Below the pieces are notes generated by a model that saw only the letters and a list, made by a program, of their open reading frames with translations, was not told where the DNA came from and ran no database searches. Both the position numbers and the translations under genes were made by a program. From positions 310,001 through 374,000 of the forward strand of contig NZ_JAKKCJ010000002.1 of NCBI RefSeq assembly GCF_021726515.1: 64,000 nt of DNA, given 5' to 3'. Source of the DNA: Vibrio sp. CK2-1. GTDB lineage: Bacteria; Pseudomonadota; Gammaproteobacteria; Enterobacterales; Vibrionaceae. Each line of letters starts with the position of its first letter. Positions within the stretch are counted from its first letter, which is position 1. Below, in pieces: positions 38,783 to 47,686 of this stretch.

Positions 38783-39976
38783 ATGAGTACCATTAATAAC
38801 GCTTTATCAAAATTAGCGGAACAGCAGTCAGCGCAAAATAAGTCAGCACAACCTGAATCAGCAACGATTCAAAATACTACTGACTCTTTAGTTCGCGCCA
38901 AAGTTGCTCCGATTAAATCATCACGTTTAGTTTGGGCGGTTGGTGGCTTTACGCTAAGTCTAGGTCTTGGGGCTTGGGCGGTAAGCAGCGCGCCAAATCC
39001 AATTCAAACTTCGGTGATGGTAGAAAATGATACTCAATTAGTTCAACCAGCCGCGGTGACATCAACACCGACTATGCCTAGTAATACGAGCAAAGTAGTT
39101 GATCCTGTTCATACGACCATTTATGAAGCGCCAAAAGTGGCGGCAGCACCAGCTCCAACACCGAAAGCGGCTCAATCGACAGTAAAAAACGTTGCAGTAA
39201 CGAAACCAGTAGCAACTAAATCTGTAGCGGCTCAACCTGCAACGAAAAAAGTCAATGCACCCGCGCCTCAGCGTACTTCTGTTGCGACTAAACCTTCTAA
39301 CGATGGCATGTTGTTAGCATCAAATAATACTTCATCAGCGGCAACTCAAGAGACTGGCGAATCTTCAATGCAAGTTCACCAAGTTGAATTAAGTCACCGT
39401 CAAATGGCGGACAAAGCCATTGAGCGTGCCAATAAAGCGTTAGAAGCGAATGATTTTTCTGGCGCAAGTGCAGAGTTCCAAACGGCGTTACGTTACGTAC
39501 CTGAAGATGAAAATACACGTCGTAAGTTAGCGGCCTTGTATTACGGCAATAATCAAGTTCGTAAATCTGCAGAATTGCTAGAAGAAGGCATCAAGATTAA
39601 CAAAAACAGTACCGATTTACGTATGTCTTTGGCGGGGATTTTATTAAAAGAAGATCAAGCGGAAGCCGCATTAAGCACTCTAGGCTACATCCCTGATGAT
39701 GTGACAGACAAGTACCTAGCGATGCGTGCAGCACTAGCACAAAAATTAAAAAATAATGAATGGGCACTGCAAAGTTACCAAATGCTGTCTCAGCGCGATC
39801 CTGAAAATGGACGCTGGTGGCTTGGGCTAGGTATTCAACAAGAACGTAGTGCACAGCTAAAAGAAGCGAAAGAGTCCTACACCAAAGCTTTAACTATGGT
39901 TGGTCTGTCATCGCAATCTCAAGCGTTTATTCGTGATCGTATCAATGTTCTGACCACTCTAGAGCAAGGAAATTAA
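38783..39976 (+). CDS. mshN: MSHA biogenesis protein MshN (TPR protein)
   Basis: MshN is a 397-residue bitopic protein. The ATG at 38783 is preceded by a GGAG ribosome site and starts MSTINNALSKLAEQQ; an upstream ATG at 38765 would overlap mshM. One transmembrane helix (about 38-57) is followed by an Ala/Pro/Lys/Thr-rich spacer (about 90-200) and several TPR-type repeats (about 215-390). The spacer probably crosses the periplasm. The exact role in pilus assembly is not established. mshE follows by 2 bp. Confidence 0.85.
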   Translation: MSTINNALSKLAEQQSAQNKSAQPESATIQNTTDSLVRAKVAPIKSSRLVWAVGGFTLSLGLGAWAVSSAPNPIQTSVMVENDTQLVQPAAVTSTPTMPSNTSKVVDPVHTTIYEAPKVAAAPAPTPKAAQSTVKNVAVTKPVATKSVAAQPATKKVNAPAPQRTSVATKPSNDGMLLASNNTSSAATQETGESSMQVHQVELSHRQMADKAIERANKALEANDFSGASAEFQTALRYVPEDENTRRKLAALYYGNNQVRKSAELLEEGIKINKNSTDLRMSLAGILLKEDQAEAALSTLGYIPDDVTDKYLAMRAALAQKLKNNEWALQSYQMLSQRDPENGRWWLGLGIQQERSAQLKEAKESYTKALTMVGLSSQSQAFIRDRINVLTTLEQGN

Positions 39977-39978
39977 TC

Positions 39979-41706
39979 ATGGCGCAAGTTAAATTACGCA
40001 AACGTCTTGGTGACTTATTAGTTGAAGAAAACGTTATTTCGCAAGATCAGCTCGATACCGCACTAGGCTCTCAAAAATCAACTGGCCGAAAGCTAGGGGA
40101 TACCTTAATTCGTTTAGGTTTCTTGACTGAGCAGAAAATGCTGGCGTTTTTGTCTCAACAACTTGCGCTACCATTAATCGATTTAAACCGTGCGCATATT
40201 GATGTGCAAGCCGTTCAATTGCTACCCGAAGTACACGCTCGCCGTCTGCGTGCTTTAGTCATTGGCCGTAACGGTAACGCACTACGTGTTGCCATGAGTG
40301 ATCCTGCTGACCTTGCAGTACAAGAATCGCTATTAACTCAATTAAATAATTACTCACTAGAGTTTGTGGTTGCCTCTGAAAAGCAACTATTGAACTGTTT
40401 TGACCGCTTTTATCGTCGTACTAAAGAAATTGCCTCTTTTGCCGAGCAATTACATGCGGAGCACCAAGGTAGTACTGCATTTGATCTTGCATTTGAAGAT
40501 GATGAAAGTGAAGAAGTTACCGTAGTAAAACTGATCAACTCATTGTTTGAAGATGCGATTCAAGTCGGCGCTTCAGATATTCATATCGAACCCGACTCCG
40601 ATGTACTACGCCTACGTCAACGTATTGATGGCGTATTGCATGAAACCTTATTGAATGAAGTGAACGTCGCTTCTGCTTTGGTTTTACGTTTAAAACTGAT
40701 GGCTAACATGGATATTTCAGAAAAGCGTCTACCACAAGATGGTCGCTTTAATATTCGTGTACGTGGTCAATCGGTGGATATTCGTATTTCTACTATGCCA
40801 GTGCAATTTGGCGAATCAGTGGTAATGCGTTTATTAAACCAATCATCGGGTATTCAATCCCTTGATGAATCAGGTTTATCGCCAGAACTGTTAGCGCGTT
40901 TACGACAACAATTACGTCGTCCACATGGCATGATTTTGGTTACCGGCCCAACCGGTTCAGGTAAAACCACTACTTTATACGGCGCGTTATCTGAATTGAA
41001 TGAGCCGGGTAAAAAGATCATTACGGTTGAAGATCCGGTGGAATACCGTCTACCTCGTGTCAACCAGGTGCAAGTTAACTCTAAAATCAATCTAGAATTC
41101 TCAACCATTCTGCGTACTTTCTTGCGTCAGGATCCCGATATCATCCTAGTGGGTGAGATGCGTGACCAAGAAACGGTAGAAATCGGCTTGCGTGCCGCAT
41201 TAACCGGTCACTTAGTTTTATCAACACTGCACACCAATGATGCCGTAGATAGCGCACTCCGTATGATGGATATGGGCGCGCCGGGTTACCTAGTCGCCAG
41301 TGCGGTTCGTGCCGTAATGGCGCAGCGTCTAATTCGTAAAGTTTGCCCAGATTGCGGTGATAACCATTACCCAGATGCGGCGACAGAACAATGGATCGCG
41401 ACCCGTTTTCCAAATCAAGTCGGCGCGAGCTTTAAAAAAGGCATCGGTTGTCAAAACTGTAATTTAACAGGTTACCGTGGTCGTATTGGTGTGTTTGAAT
41501 TCCTAGAGCTTGACCAACCTATGATGGATGCATTGCGTTGTAATGATGCCGTCGGTTTTGCCGCCAAAGCTCGTCAAACTGAAGGTTACAAACCGCTACT
41601 TGCTTCGGCAATGGAACTGGCTCTACAAGGTATTGTGAGTTTAGATGAAGTCATGGTATTAGCAGAAGGGGATTCTTCCGCTAACCAAGAACCGATTCTG
41701 CTGTAA
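39979..41706 (+). CDS. mshE: MSHA pilus extension ATPase MshE
   Basis: MshE powers pilus extension and binds c-di-GMP. The 575-residue protein carries tandem MshEN motifs: RLGDLLVEENVISQDQLDTA from Arg9 with Gln32, and KLGDTLIRLGFLTEQKMLAF. It also has the GspE core with Walker A GPTGSGKTT at 323-331, Asp box, Walker B DIILVGEMRD, and a zinc tetra-cysteine motif (CPDCGD and CQNC). Arg9 and Gln32 match residue numbers reported as ligand contacts in V. cholerae MshE. In the first motif the usual Gly before the hydrophobic pair is Asn18. mshG follows after 10 bp. Confidence 0.95.
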   Translation: MAQVKLRKRLGDLLVEENVISQDQLDTALGSQKSTGRKLGDTLIRLGFLTEQKMLAFLSQQLALPLIDLNRAHIDVQAVQLLPEVHARRLRALVIGRNGNALRVAMSDPADLAVQESLLTQLNNYSLEFVVASEKQLLNCFDRFYRRTKEIASFAEQLHAEHQGSTAFDLAFEDDESEEVTVVKLINSLFEDAIQVGASDIHIEPDSDVLRLRQRIDGVLHETLLNEVNVASALVLRLKLMANMDISEKRLPQDGRFNIRVRGQSVDIRISTMPVQFGESVVMRLLNQSSGIQSLDESGLSPELLARLRQQLRRPHGMILVTGPTGSGKTTTLYGALSELNEPGKKIITVEDPVEYRLPRVNQVQVNSKINLEFSTILRTFLRQDPDIILVGEMRDQETVEIGLRAALTGHLVLSTLHTNDAVDSALRMMDMGAPGYLVASAVRAVMAQRLIRKVCPDCGDNHYPDAATEQWIATRFPNQVGASFKKGIGCQNCNLTGYRGRIGVFEFLELDQPMMDALRCNDAVGFAAKARQTEGYKPLLASAMELALQGIVSLDEVMVLAEGDSSANQEPILL

Positions 41707-41716
41707 GGAATATTGA

Positions 41717-42937
41717 ATGCCAACTTATCAATATCAAGGCAGAAACTCGCAAGGCAAACAAGTCAGCGGACAAGTCGATGCCCCGACCGAGGAACTGGCG
41801 GCTGAGTCGTTATTTTCTCGTGGAGTCGTGCCGACCTCGATCAGCAAAGGCGGTAAAGCGAAGAAAGAATTTGATCTTGCCGATTTATTCGCTACAGCAG
41901 TGCCACTTGAAGTGTTTATTATCTTTTGTCGTCAGTTATATAGTTTGACCAAAGCCGGTGTGCCGTTATTACGTGCGATGAAAGGCTTAACCCAAAACTG
42001 TACCAATAAGCAATTAAAAGAAGCACTAGAAGATGTAGGCATCGAATTAACCAATGGTCGCAGTTTTTCTGCTGCTTTACAGTTACACCCAGCGGTATTT
42101 ACGCCATTGTTTGTTTCGCTTATTCACGTTGGTGAAAACACCGGTCGTTTGGATGAAGCACTATTGCAGCTCAGCCGTTATTACGAAAAAGAAGTCGAAA
42201 CCAGAAAGCGTATTAAAGAAGCACTACGTTACCCGAGTTTCGTAATTGGTTTTATTGGTATTGCGATGGTGATATTAAACACCATGGTCATTCCAAAATT
42301 TGCTTCAATGTTTGAACGTTTTGGGGTCGATCTACCACTACCGACACGCATGTTGATCGCAACATCTAATTTCTTTGTCGATTATTGGGTACTGTTACTC
42401 GCGATTTTTGTTGGTGCGATCTTTGGTTTTAAATCTTGGGTTAGCCGCGCATCTGGACGAGAAAAGTGGGATAGATTCAAACTACGTATGCCGCTTGTTG
42501 GCAGCATTGTAAACCGTGCACAAATGTCACGATTCTCTCGAACCTTTTCTTTGATGCTTCGGGCTGGTGTACCGATCAACCAATCATTAGCATTGGCCGC
42601 AGAGGCACTCGGTAACCGCTTTTTAGAAGTACGATTATTGGAAATGAAAGCAGCGATTGAAGCGGGTGGTAATATTTCAACCGCCGCCGTCAACAGCGAT
42701 ATCTTCACTCCACTGGTGATTCAAATGATTGCCGTCGGTGAAGAAACCGGTCGCATCGATGAACTACTACTTGAAGTGGCTGACTTCTACGAACGTGAAG
42801 TCGATTATGATTTAAAGACCTTAACCGCCCGTATCGAACCAATTCTGCTAGTAATAGTAGCAAGTATGGTTCTAATTCTAGCATTGGGTATTTTCTTACC
42901 AATGTGGAATATGTTGGATGTGATTAAGGGGGGGTAA
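41717..42937 (+). CDS. mshG: MSHA pilus platform protein MshG (PilC/GspF)
   Basis: MshG is the 406-residue inner-membrane platform on which pilins are assembled. It has two GspF domains (about 70-195 and 275-395) with three transmembrane helices (about 170-190, 220-240 and 375-400). The repeated motif VGENTGRLDEAL and VGEETGRIDELL marks the two halves. The gene is followed by a 253-bp gap filled with heptad repeat elements before mshF, an unusual break in this otherwise tightly packed operon. Confidence 0.95.
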   Translation: MPTYQYQGRNSQGKQVSGQVDAPTEELAAESLFSRGVVPTSISKGGKAKKEFDLADLFATAVPLEVFIIFCRQLYSLTKAGVPLLRAMKGLTQNCTNKQLKEALEDVGIELTNGRSFSAALQLHPAVFTPLFVSLIHVGENTGRLDEALLQLSRYYEKEVETRKRIKEALRYPSFVIGFIGIAMVILNTMVIPKFASMFERFGVDLPLPTRMLIATSNFFVDYWVLLLAIFVGAIFGFKSWVSRASGREKWDRFKLRMPLVGSIVNRAQMSRFSRTFSLMLRAGVPINQSLALAAEALGNRFLEVRLLEMKAAIEAGGNISTAAVNSDIFTPLVIQMIAVGEETGRIDELLLEVADFYEREVDYDLKTLTARIEPILLVIVASMVLILALGIFLPMWNMLDVIKGG

Positions 42938-42946
42938 TTTGTTATT

Positions 42947-43166
42947 CGAGTCTCGAGTCTCGTGTCTCGGGCGCTGCGCTGCTCGTATTTCGGAAAAGAA
43001 TAAAAGCGGTTCCTAGTTGCTAGTCCCTAGTTTCTAGGAAAAGCAAAGACGTAACTCGTTTCTCGGGCGCTGCGCTGCTCGTGTCTCGGGAAAGCAAAAG
43101 CGCGGATCGAGCAACTAGAAACGAAGTGCTCGAGCTACGAGCCACGAAAAAAGAAACTAGGAATCT
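42947..43166. repeat. Heptad-phased intergenic element between mshG and mshF
   Basis: Three parts are seen. First, CGAGTCT, CGAGTCT, CGTGTCT and CGGGCGC with a GCTGCGCTGCTCG core. Second, CTAGTTG, CTAGTCC, CTAGTTT and CTAGGAA, four consecutive heptads. Third, a 100-bp block (about 43049-43152) with CGTAACTCGTTTCTCGG, the core GCAAAAGCGCGGATCGAGCA, and CGAAGTGCTCGAGCTACGAG. The third block has a close copy at about 45532-45634. This puts the element inside the msh transcript. Confidence 0.85.
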
Positions 43167-43190
43167 AATATTAGGAACTTAATAAAACCC

Positions 43191-43652
43191 ATGAGTGATA
43201 CCAACAAACGTCTAAAATTTTTCATCTGGTGTTCGGTGGTGTTTTGCATCATGGCGGCTTGGTTGTATGTGTGGGAAATTAAAACTGAACCGGAAGCGGA
43301 ACGCACGGCATTTACTGTTGCGCAAAGGCAAATATTAAGTAGTGCCAATACTTATCGCCAAGATTGGATGTTAGATAAGCAGCCGGAAAGCGAAGTAATT
43401 GATAACTTTTTAGTTAATTTTACATCGTCAGGTTGGCCGATTACACTCAAAAACGGCGAGGTGAACTGTAATAAGTGGCTGCCGTTACTGTGGCCTGATA
43501 GTAAAGTCTTCGGACAAAGCTATACAGTTAATAGGGTTAATGCTGGTAAGAACCACGCACATTGTGAATATGTATTCCCTCATGGGCAAACCATTCACGT
43601 ACAGTTATTGAATGGCGCACTGCATGTTGATGTGAAAGAAGTTACTCAATAA
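43191..43652 (+). CDS. mshF: MSHA biogenesis protein MshF
   Basis: This is a 153-residue bitopic protein with an N-terminal transmembrane helix (about 11-29, IWCSVVFCIMAAWLYVW) and a periplasmic domain containing two cysteines (VNCNKW and AHCEYV) that could form a disulphide. It matches MshF by position between mshG and mshB and by size; the family has no assigned biochemical function. Its separation from mshG by repeats means it may rely on readthrough or a local promoter. Confidence 0.8.
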   Translation: MSDTNKRLKFFIWCSVVFCIMAAWLYVWEIKTEPEAERTAFTVAQRQILSSANTYRQDWMLDKQPESEVIDNFLVNFTSSGWPITLKNGEVNCNKWLPLLWPDSKVFGQSYTVNRVNAGKNHAHCEYVFPHGQTIHVQLLNGALHVDVKEVTQ

Positions 43653-43667
43653 AGTTTTGTTTTATTT

Positions 43668-43673
43668 TATAAT
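43668..43673 (+). promoter_or_regulatory. Candidate -10 box upstream of mshB
   Basis: A TATAAT hexamer lies 74 bp before mshB, just after mshF. The -35 is poor (TTACTC with 20-bp or TCAATA with 16-bp spacing). It could start the second msh block (mshB-A-C-D-O-P-Q), which in V. cholerae is a separate unit. Confidence 0.4.
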
Positions 43674-43746
43674 GCGTAAGAAATATCTGATGTATATTAC
43701 GCCTCTTGATTTCAATGGTACTATTCCAACAGCGGTCTATTAAGAT

Positions 43747-44313
43747 ATGAAAAAACAGTTTGGCTTTTCTTTGTTGGAATTAATCATTGTGATTGTGGTA
43801 ATTAGCCTTATCGCAATCATTGCACTACCCAAATACCTCCACATTGTAGAAGAAGCAAAAAAAAGCAGTGTAGAAGGTGTGGCAGCAGGTTATACCGCCG
43901 CAGTGATGTCGGCACGCTCGCAATGGGAAGTAGCACAAAGACCAAAGCGTCAATCTGGTCGTCACAGTTATAATTATGTCGAATTGGATGGCTCACCATT
44001 ATGGTTGACCGATAACTCAGCGACAGGCTTGAGCGGTTACACCAATGGTTACCCAATGTCAGTTCGCGAAGAATCAAAAAAATACACCACCACGATGACC
44101 AATCAAGGTTGTGTATTGTTGATGGAATACTTGCTACAAAATCCACCTCTTACTCAAGCGGTAGATGTAGCAGCAGAAGACAAGAAAGAGAATGTACGCT
44201 ACTTAGCGAAAGCAGACTCAAATACTTGCATCTATTTTCAGCAAGAAGGAGCAAACCACTCCTTCACGTATGAAATGAAAACTGGTCGTGTGACCGTAAA
44301 CTTACAACCATAA
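43747..44313 (+). CDS. mshB: MSHA minor pilin MshB
   Basis: MshB is a 188-residue type IV prepilin-like protein. The leader MKKQFG is cut before Phe7, giving mature N-terminus FSLLELIIVIVVISLI with Glu5. The mature domain has two cysteines (NQGCVL and NTCIYF). It immediately precedes the major pilin genes. A structural or priming role in the pilus is inferred from position and family. Confidence 0.88.
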   Translation: MKKQFGFSLLELIIVIVVISLIAIIALPKYLHIVEEAKKSSVEGVAAGYTAAVMSARSQWEVAQRPKRQSGRHSYNYVELDGSPLWLTDNSATGLSGYTNGYPMSVREESKKYTTTMTNQGCVLLMEYLLQNPPLTQAVDVAAEDKKENVRYLAKADSNTCIYFQQEGANHSFTYEMKTGRVTVNLQP

Positions 44314-44359
44314 TTTTTGTGGTTGCATTGTAAACTTAAAAACATAGAGAGTAATTACT

Positions 44360-44830
44360 ATGAAAAAACAAGGCGGTTTCACCCTAATCGAATTAGTGGT
44401 TGTAATTGTAATCCTAGGTATTCTTGCAGTAACTGCAGCACCTAAATTCCTTAACCTTCAAGACGACGCTAAAGTAAGTGCTGTTAAAGGCCTAGCTGGT
44501 GCAATGAAAGGCGCAGCTGGTATTGTTTATGGTAAAGCGGCTGTAGCTGGTGTTGATACTGCACAGGATGATGCTGTTTCTTCTGCTGATGGCACGACAG
44601 TTGAAATTGCATACGGTTACCCTAAAGCGACTTCTGCTGGTATTGGTCAAGCTGTAGATGGTCTTGATACTGATTGGGTTAATAATCCAAATGCAGGTGG
44701 TACTAACACTTGGGGTTATAAAGATTTCGATTGTTACGTAGTTTATACCCAAGCAACTGGTGTATCTAATCCTGCATCTGTAACTATATCTGGCGCTGCT
44801 GCTAACTGTGATTTCAATACTGATAACTAA
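44360..44830 (+). CDS. mshA: MSHA pilin MshA, copy 1 (probable major pilin)
   Basis: This 156-residue type IVa pilin has leader MKKQGG, mature N-terminus [16 protein letters not shown], and a C-terminal disulphide pair (DFDCYV and ANCDFN). Codons are those of highly expressed genes (CTA, GGT, GCA, AAA, TTC), unlike its neighbour. It has a GAGAG-type ribosome site and its own terminator, which fits an abundantly made major pilin. Residues 6-62 are identical to the downstream copy, while the surface-exposed C-terminal half differs. Confidence 0.93.
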   Translation: MKKQGGFTLIELVVVIVILGILAVTAAPKFLNLQDDAKVSAVKGLAGAMKGAAGIVYGKAAVAGVDTAQDDAVSSADGTTVEIAYGYPKATSAGIGQAVDGLDTDWVNNPNAGGTNTWGYKDFDCYVVYTQATGVSNPASVTISGAAANCDFNTDN

Positions 44831-44852
44831 TCACTAATTAGTATGTGATGTG

Positions 44853-44886
44853 TAAGGCCAGATTTATTCTGGCCTTTTGAATTTTT
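44853..44886 (+). terminator. Terminator between the two mshA copies
   Basis: A perfect 9-bp stem (AAGGCCAGA with TCTGGCCTT) with a 5-nt loop is followed by TTGAATTTTT, 22 bp after the mshA copy 1 stop. It would limit readthrough into copy 2 and genes beyond. Confidence 0.85.
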
Positions 44887-44896
44887 ATAGCTGATG

Positions 44897-44924
44897 TTGC
44901 TTATTTGTTGGGCAGTATTATGAT
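44897..44924 (+). promoter_or_regulatory. Candidate promoter for mshA copy 2
   Basis: TTGCTT and TATGAT are separated by 16 bp, 37 bp upstream of the second pilin start and after the terminator of copy 1. It is a plausible sigma-70 promoter judged by eye. Confidence 0.45.
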
Positions 44925-44960
44925 GCTTTATGTTTTATCTTCTTATGTGGTGAAAGCTAA

Positions 44961-45452
44961 ATGAAAAAGCAAAATGGTTTTACGCTAATTGAATTGGTCG
45001 TTGTAATTGTTATTTTAGGTATTTTAGCTGTTACCGCAGCACCAAAATTCCTAAACTTACAAGATGATGCCAAAGTAAGTGCAGTTAAAGGTCTTGCGGG
45101 AGCAATGAAAGGGGCTGCAGGCATTGTTTATGGTAAGGCTGCTGTTTCTGGTGTTGAAACATCTCCAGATGAAGTGGAAGTATCAGCAGCTGACGGTACT
45201 TCTGTGATGACTAAATTTGGTTACCCTACAGTTGCTGGTATTGCAGATGCGGTTGATGGTTTAGATACTGATTGGGTTTTAGTCGCTTCAGCTGCAAATT
45301 CAGTTTCTTACGGATACAAAGATTTCGGTTGTGTTGCTAAGTACACTCAAGCGAGAGCTTTAGATAAGCCGGCTACTGTAAAAGTTGAAAATACAGCTAT
45401 AGTTCCTGCAAATAAAGTTGCGAATTGTGAGTTTAATACAGACGCTGAATAA
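44961..45452 (+). CDS. mshA: MSHA pilin MshA, copy 2
   Basis: This 163-residue paralogue of the preceding pilin has leader MKKQNG and mature N-terminus [16 protein letters not shown], with the disulphide pair in DFGCVA and ANCEFN. Residues 6-62 match copy 1 exactly in protein but differ at many synonymous sites, so the duplication is not recent and the N-terminal half is under strong constraint. Codon use is less biased than in copy 1, which suggests lower expression. It could be an alternative or minor pilin. Confidence 0.9.
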   Translation: MKKQNGFTLIELVVVIVILGILAVTAAPKFLNLQDDAKVSAVKGLAGAMKGAAGIVYGKAAVSGVETSPDEVEVSAADGTSVMTKFGYPTVAGIADAVDGLDTDWVLVASAANSVSYGYKDFGCVAKYTQARALDKPATVKVENTAIVPANKVANCEFNTDAE

Positions 45453-45472
45453 TTGATGACGATCTAAAAAAA

Positions 45473-45737
45473 CAGTTCCTAGAAACGAGTACCTAATTAT
45501 TGGTCCCTAGTTTCTAGGAAATGCAAAAGAATAGACGTAACTCGTCTCTCGGCCGCTACGCTACCAGTTTCTCGAAAAAGCAAAAGCGCGGATCGAGCAA
45601 CGAGAAACGAAGTGCCCGAGCTACGAAACTCGAAAAAAGTATCCAAAACTCGAATCCGCTTTTCGGCTCTCGAGCGAAGCGTCCTTGTACCCCGTCCCCT
45701 TCTCTAGGGACTAGGAACCAGTAAACTAGAAACCTAA
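45473..45737. repeat. Heptad-phased intergenic element between mshA2 and mshC
   Basis: The 305-bp gap is almost wholly made of family words. They include CCCTAGTTTCTAGG, the block CGTAACTCGTCTCTCGGCCG with GCAAAAGCGCGGATCGAGCA and CGAAGTGCCCGAGC (close to the copy at 43049), CTCTCGAGCGAAGCG, and the heptads CTAGGGA, CTAGGAA and CCAGTAA. No gene is present. It splits the pilin genes from the minor pilin genes. Confidence 0.83.
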
Positions 45738-45757
45738 AACAAAAACAGGTGCAGCAA

Positions 45758-46276
45758 ATGCCTAAGCGTTATTCTTCACAACGTGGGTTTACGTTAGTTG
45801 AGCTCACCATCGTTATCGTTATATTGGGAATACTTTCCGTATTTGCCGCCAGTCGCTTTCAAGGCGCATCCTCTTTTTCTCCTTATGCCGCTCAAGCACA
45901 AGCGATTTCTGTTATTCGTCAAATCCAACTTGCGCGTATGCAGTCAAATACCGCAGATGGTGAAGAAAATCCACAGTACCAACTCTATGTATCTGATACG
46001 TGTCTAGGTTCTCCTGCAGCGTGCAGTGGTAATGAATCTCTGAGCAGTAAAGTGCAAATTGATGGGCAGGACTTAAAATTTACTATCACGCCTGAATCAG
46101 ATCCTGATGGTATACAATTTGATCTGCTTGGGCGTCCTTTGCCATTGACTAGCACCGGAAGTTCCGACACTGGAACCTCATATCAAATAACCATTAAAGC
46201 CACAGGCAACGATGTTGAAAGCACGACAATCTGCATTAATTCGGAAGGCTATGTTTCTGGCGGAGACTGTAAATGA
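45758..46276 (+). CDS. mshC: MSHA minor pilin MshC
   Basis: MshC is a type IV prepilin-like minor pilin of 172 residues from the ATG at 45758 (a GTG at 45749 is an alternative). The leader MPKRYSSQRG is followed by [22 protein letters not shown]-terminal pair of cysteines is present (TICINS and GGDCK), plus an inner pair (DTCLGSPAACSG). It overlaps mshD by ATGA. Confidence 0.88.
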   Translation: MPKRYSSQRGFTLVELTIVIVILGILSVFAASRFQGASSFSPYAAQAQAISVIRQIQLARMQSNTADGEENPQYQLYVSDTCLGSPAACSGNESLSSKVQIDGQDLKFTITPESDPDGIQFDLLGRPLPLTSTGSSDTGTSYQITIKATGNDVESTTICINSEGYVSGGDCK

Positions 46277-46887
46277 ACAATAAAGGCATTAAACAAAACC
46301 GCCAAGCAGGCTTTACCTTAATTGAAAGTATCGTCGCCATGGTCGTGATGGGCATTGCGATGACGATTTTATTCTCAGTCTTTTTCCCGCGCGTAGAAGA
46401 CTCAGGCCGTCCACAATATATCGTTCGTGCTTCTGCGTTAGGGCAGAGTGTGATGAATACTATTCTATCGCGCAGTTTTGATGAAGCTAGCGATCCTAGT
46501 GGCAGCATAATACGTTGTGATGATGGTGATAACCCGGATCTTAATGGCGATACTGCTCCAATATGTATTGGTGCTAAGGGACGTGACTCTGAAGATAGTG
46601 CTGCAGACTTTAATGATGTCGATGACTATATAGGTTGTTGGGAAACGGATAATAAGTGTACTGATTCAGAAATAGGATCTGAAAGTGCATACCTACTTTC
46701 CGATCTTATCCCTAATACTGACCAATATCCGCACTTTAAAGTCGTCGTTGATGTGATTGATGTTGCCAATAATGGTGCAGAGTCATTGACTAGTAGTGAA
46801 TTACATACCATGAAAAAAGTCACATTGACGGTGTCGGCGCAAGGCTATGAAAGCATCCGATTAGTTGGTTACAAAGGGAACTACTAA
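46273..46887 (+). CDS. mshD: MSHA minor pilin MshD
   Basis: MshD is a 204-residue minor pilin with leader MNNKGIKQNRQAG and mature FTLIESIVAMVVMGIAMTIL, a PilV/GspI-type N-terminus. It overlaps mshC by 4 bp, and mshO follows by 2 bp. Confidence 0.88.
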   Translation: MNNKGIKQNRQAGFTLIESIVAMVVMGIAMTILFSVFFPRVEDSGRPQYIVRASALGQSVMNTILSRSFDEASDPSGSIIRCDDGDNPDLNGDTAPICIGAKGRDSEDSAADFNDVDDYIGCWETDNKCTDSEIGSESAYLLSDLIPNTDQYPHFKVVVDVIDVANNGAESLTSSELHTMKKVTLTVSAQGYESIRLVGYKGNY

Positions 46888-46889
46888 TA

Positions 46890-47675
46890 ATGTTGCATTA
46901 TAAAAAACAAACTGGCTTCACCTTGATTGAGCTCATTATCACTATTGTAGTGATTGGTATTATGGTGATGGGGATTGCTGGGTTTATTGAGCTTGGTACT
47001 AAAGGTTATGCCGATACGGTCGATCGCCAACAATTACAAAATCAAGCACGTTTTGTAGTCGAAAAACTCACTCGTGAAATTCGTCATGCGGTACCCAATA
47101 GCTTTTCTGTTTTTAATAATGGAACCGGTGAATGTTTGAGCTTTTACCCTATCGACTACTCAGGTGCCTATGTCATGTTGGAACAAGGTGAAGGCGTGAG
47201 TGACCGTTTTCGTTTTGTCATTGTAAATAGTATTAGTTCACCGGGTGCAAACAACCTAGAAAATAAAAAGATGGTAATAAACCCTGCCACTCCAGATGAT
47301 CTTGATACGGCAAATAGTAATCAGAGTATTGTGCTTTCTGGGGTAGCAAAAGATGAAAGCAATGATTTTTACTCTATCGAGTTTGATGAAGAGTTTAATA
47401 GCGGTAATGTCGTTCCTTCTCCAGCCAGCCGTTTGTATATCTACAGTCATCAAGTGACTTATTGCCAGCAAGGGACACAATTAACGCGTCAAATTGATAC
47501 TCAAGCTCCAATTCAAGTGGGTGAAGATGTAGAACTGGCTGATTTTGCCGATGGTACTGCTGATGGTGAAGATGCTTTATCTCGTAGTGCTTTGATTCAC
47601 CTGCGCTTATTGTTCTTGCGTGGTGATGAGAGAAGTAACTACGAAAACGATGTTCAAGTATTGAATGTGCCATAG
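46890..47675 (+). CDS. mshO: MSHA minor pilin MshO
   Basis: MshO is a 261-residue minor pilin with leader MLHYKKQTG and mature FTLIELIITIVVIGIMVMGI, resembling PilW/GspJ in size and sequence. It follows mshD by 2 bp. It probably helps form the priming complex at the pilus tip, by family analogy. Confidence 0.88.
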   Translation: MLHYKKQTGFTLIELIITIVVIGIMVMGIAGFIELGTKGYADTVDRQQLQNQARFVVEKLTREIRHAVPNSFSVFNNGTGECLSFYPIDYSGAYVMLEQGEGVSDRFRFVIVNSISSPGANNLENKKMVINPATPDDLDTANSNQSIVLSGVAKDESNDFYSIEFDEEFNSGNVVPSPASRLYIYSHQVTYCQQGTQLTRQIDTQAPIQVGEDVELADFADGTADGEDALSRSALIHLRLLFLRGDERSNYENDVQVLNVP

Positions 47676-47686
47676 GTGGATAGCAA

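Noticed and set aside
45521..45724. A 67-residue open frame in the mshA2-mshC gap
   Set aside because: It translates the heptad repeat element into a basic, low-complexity peptide and has no ribosome site.
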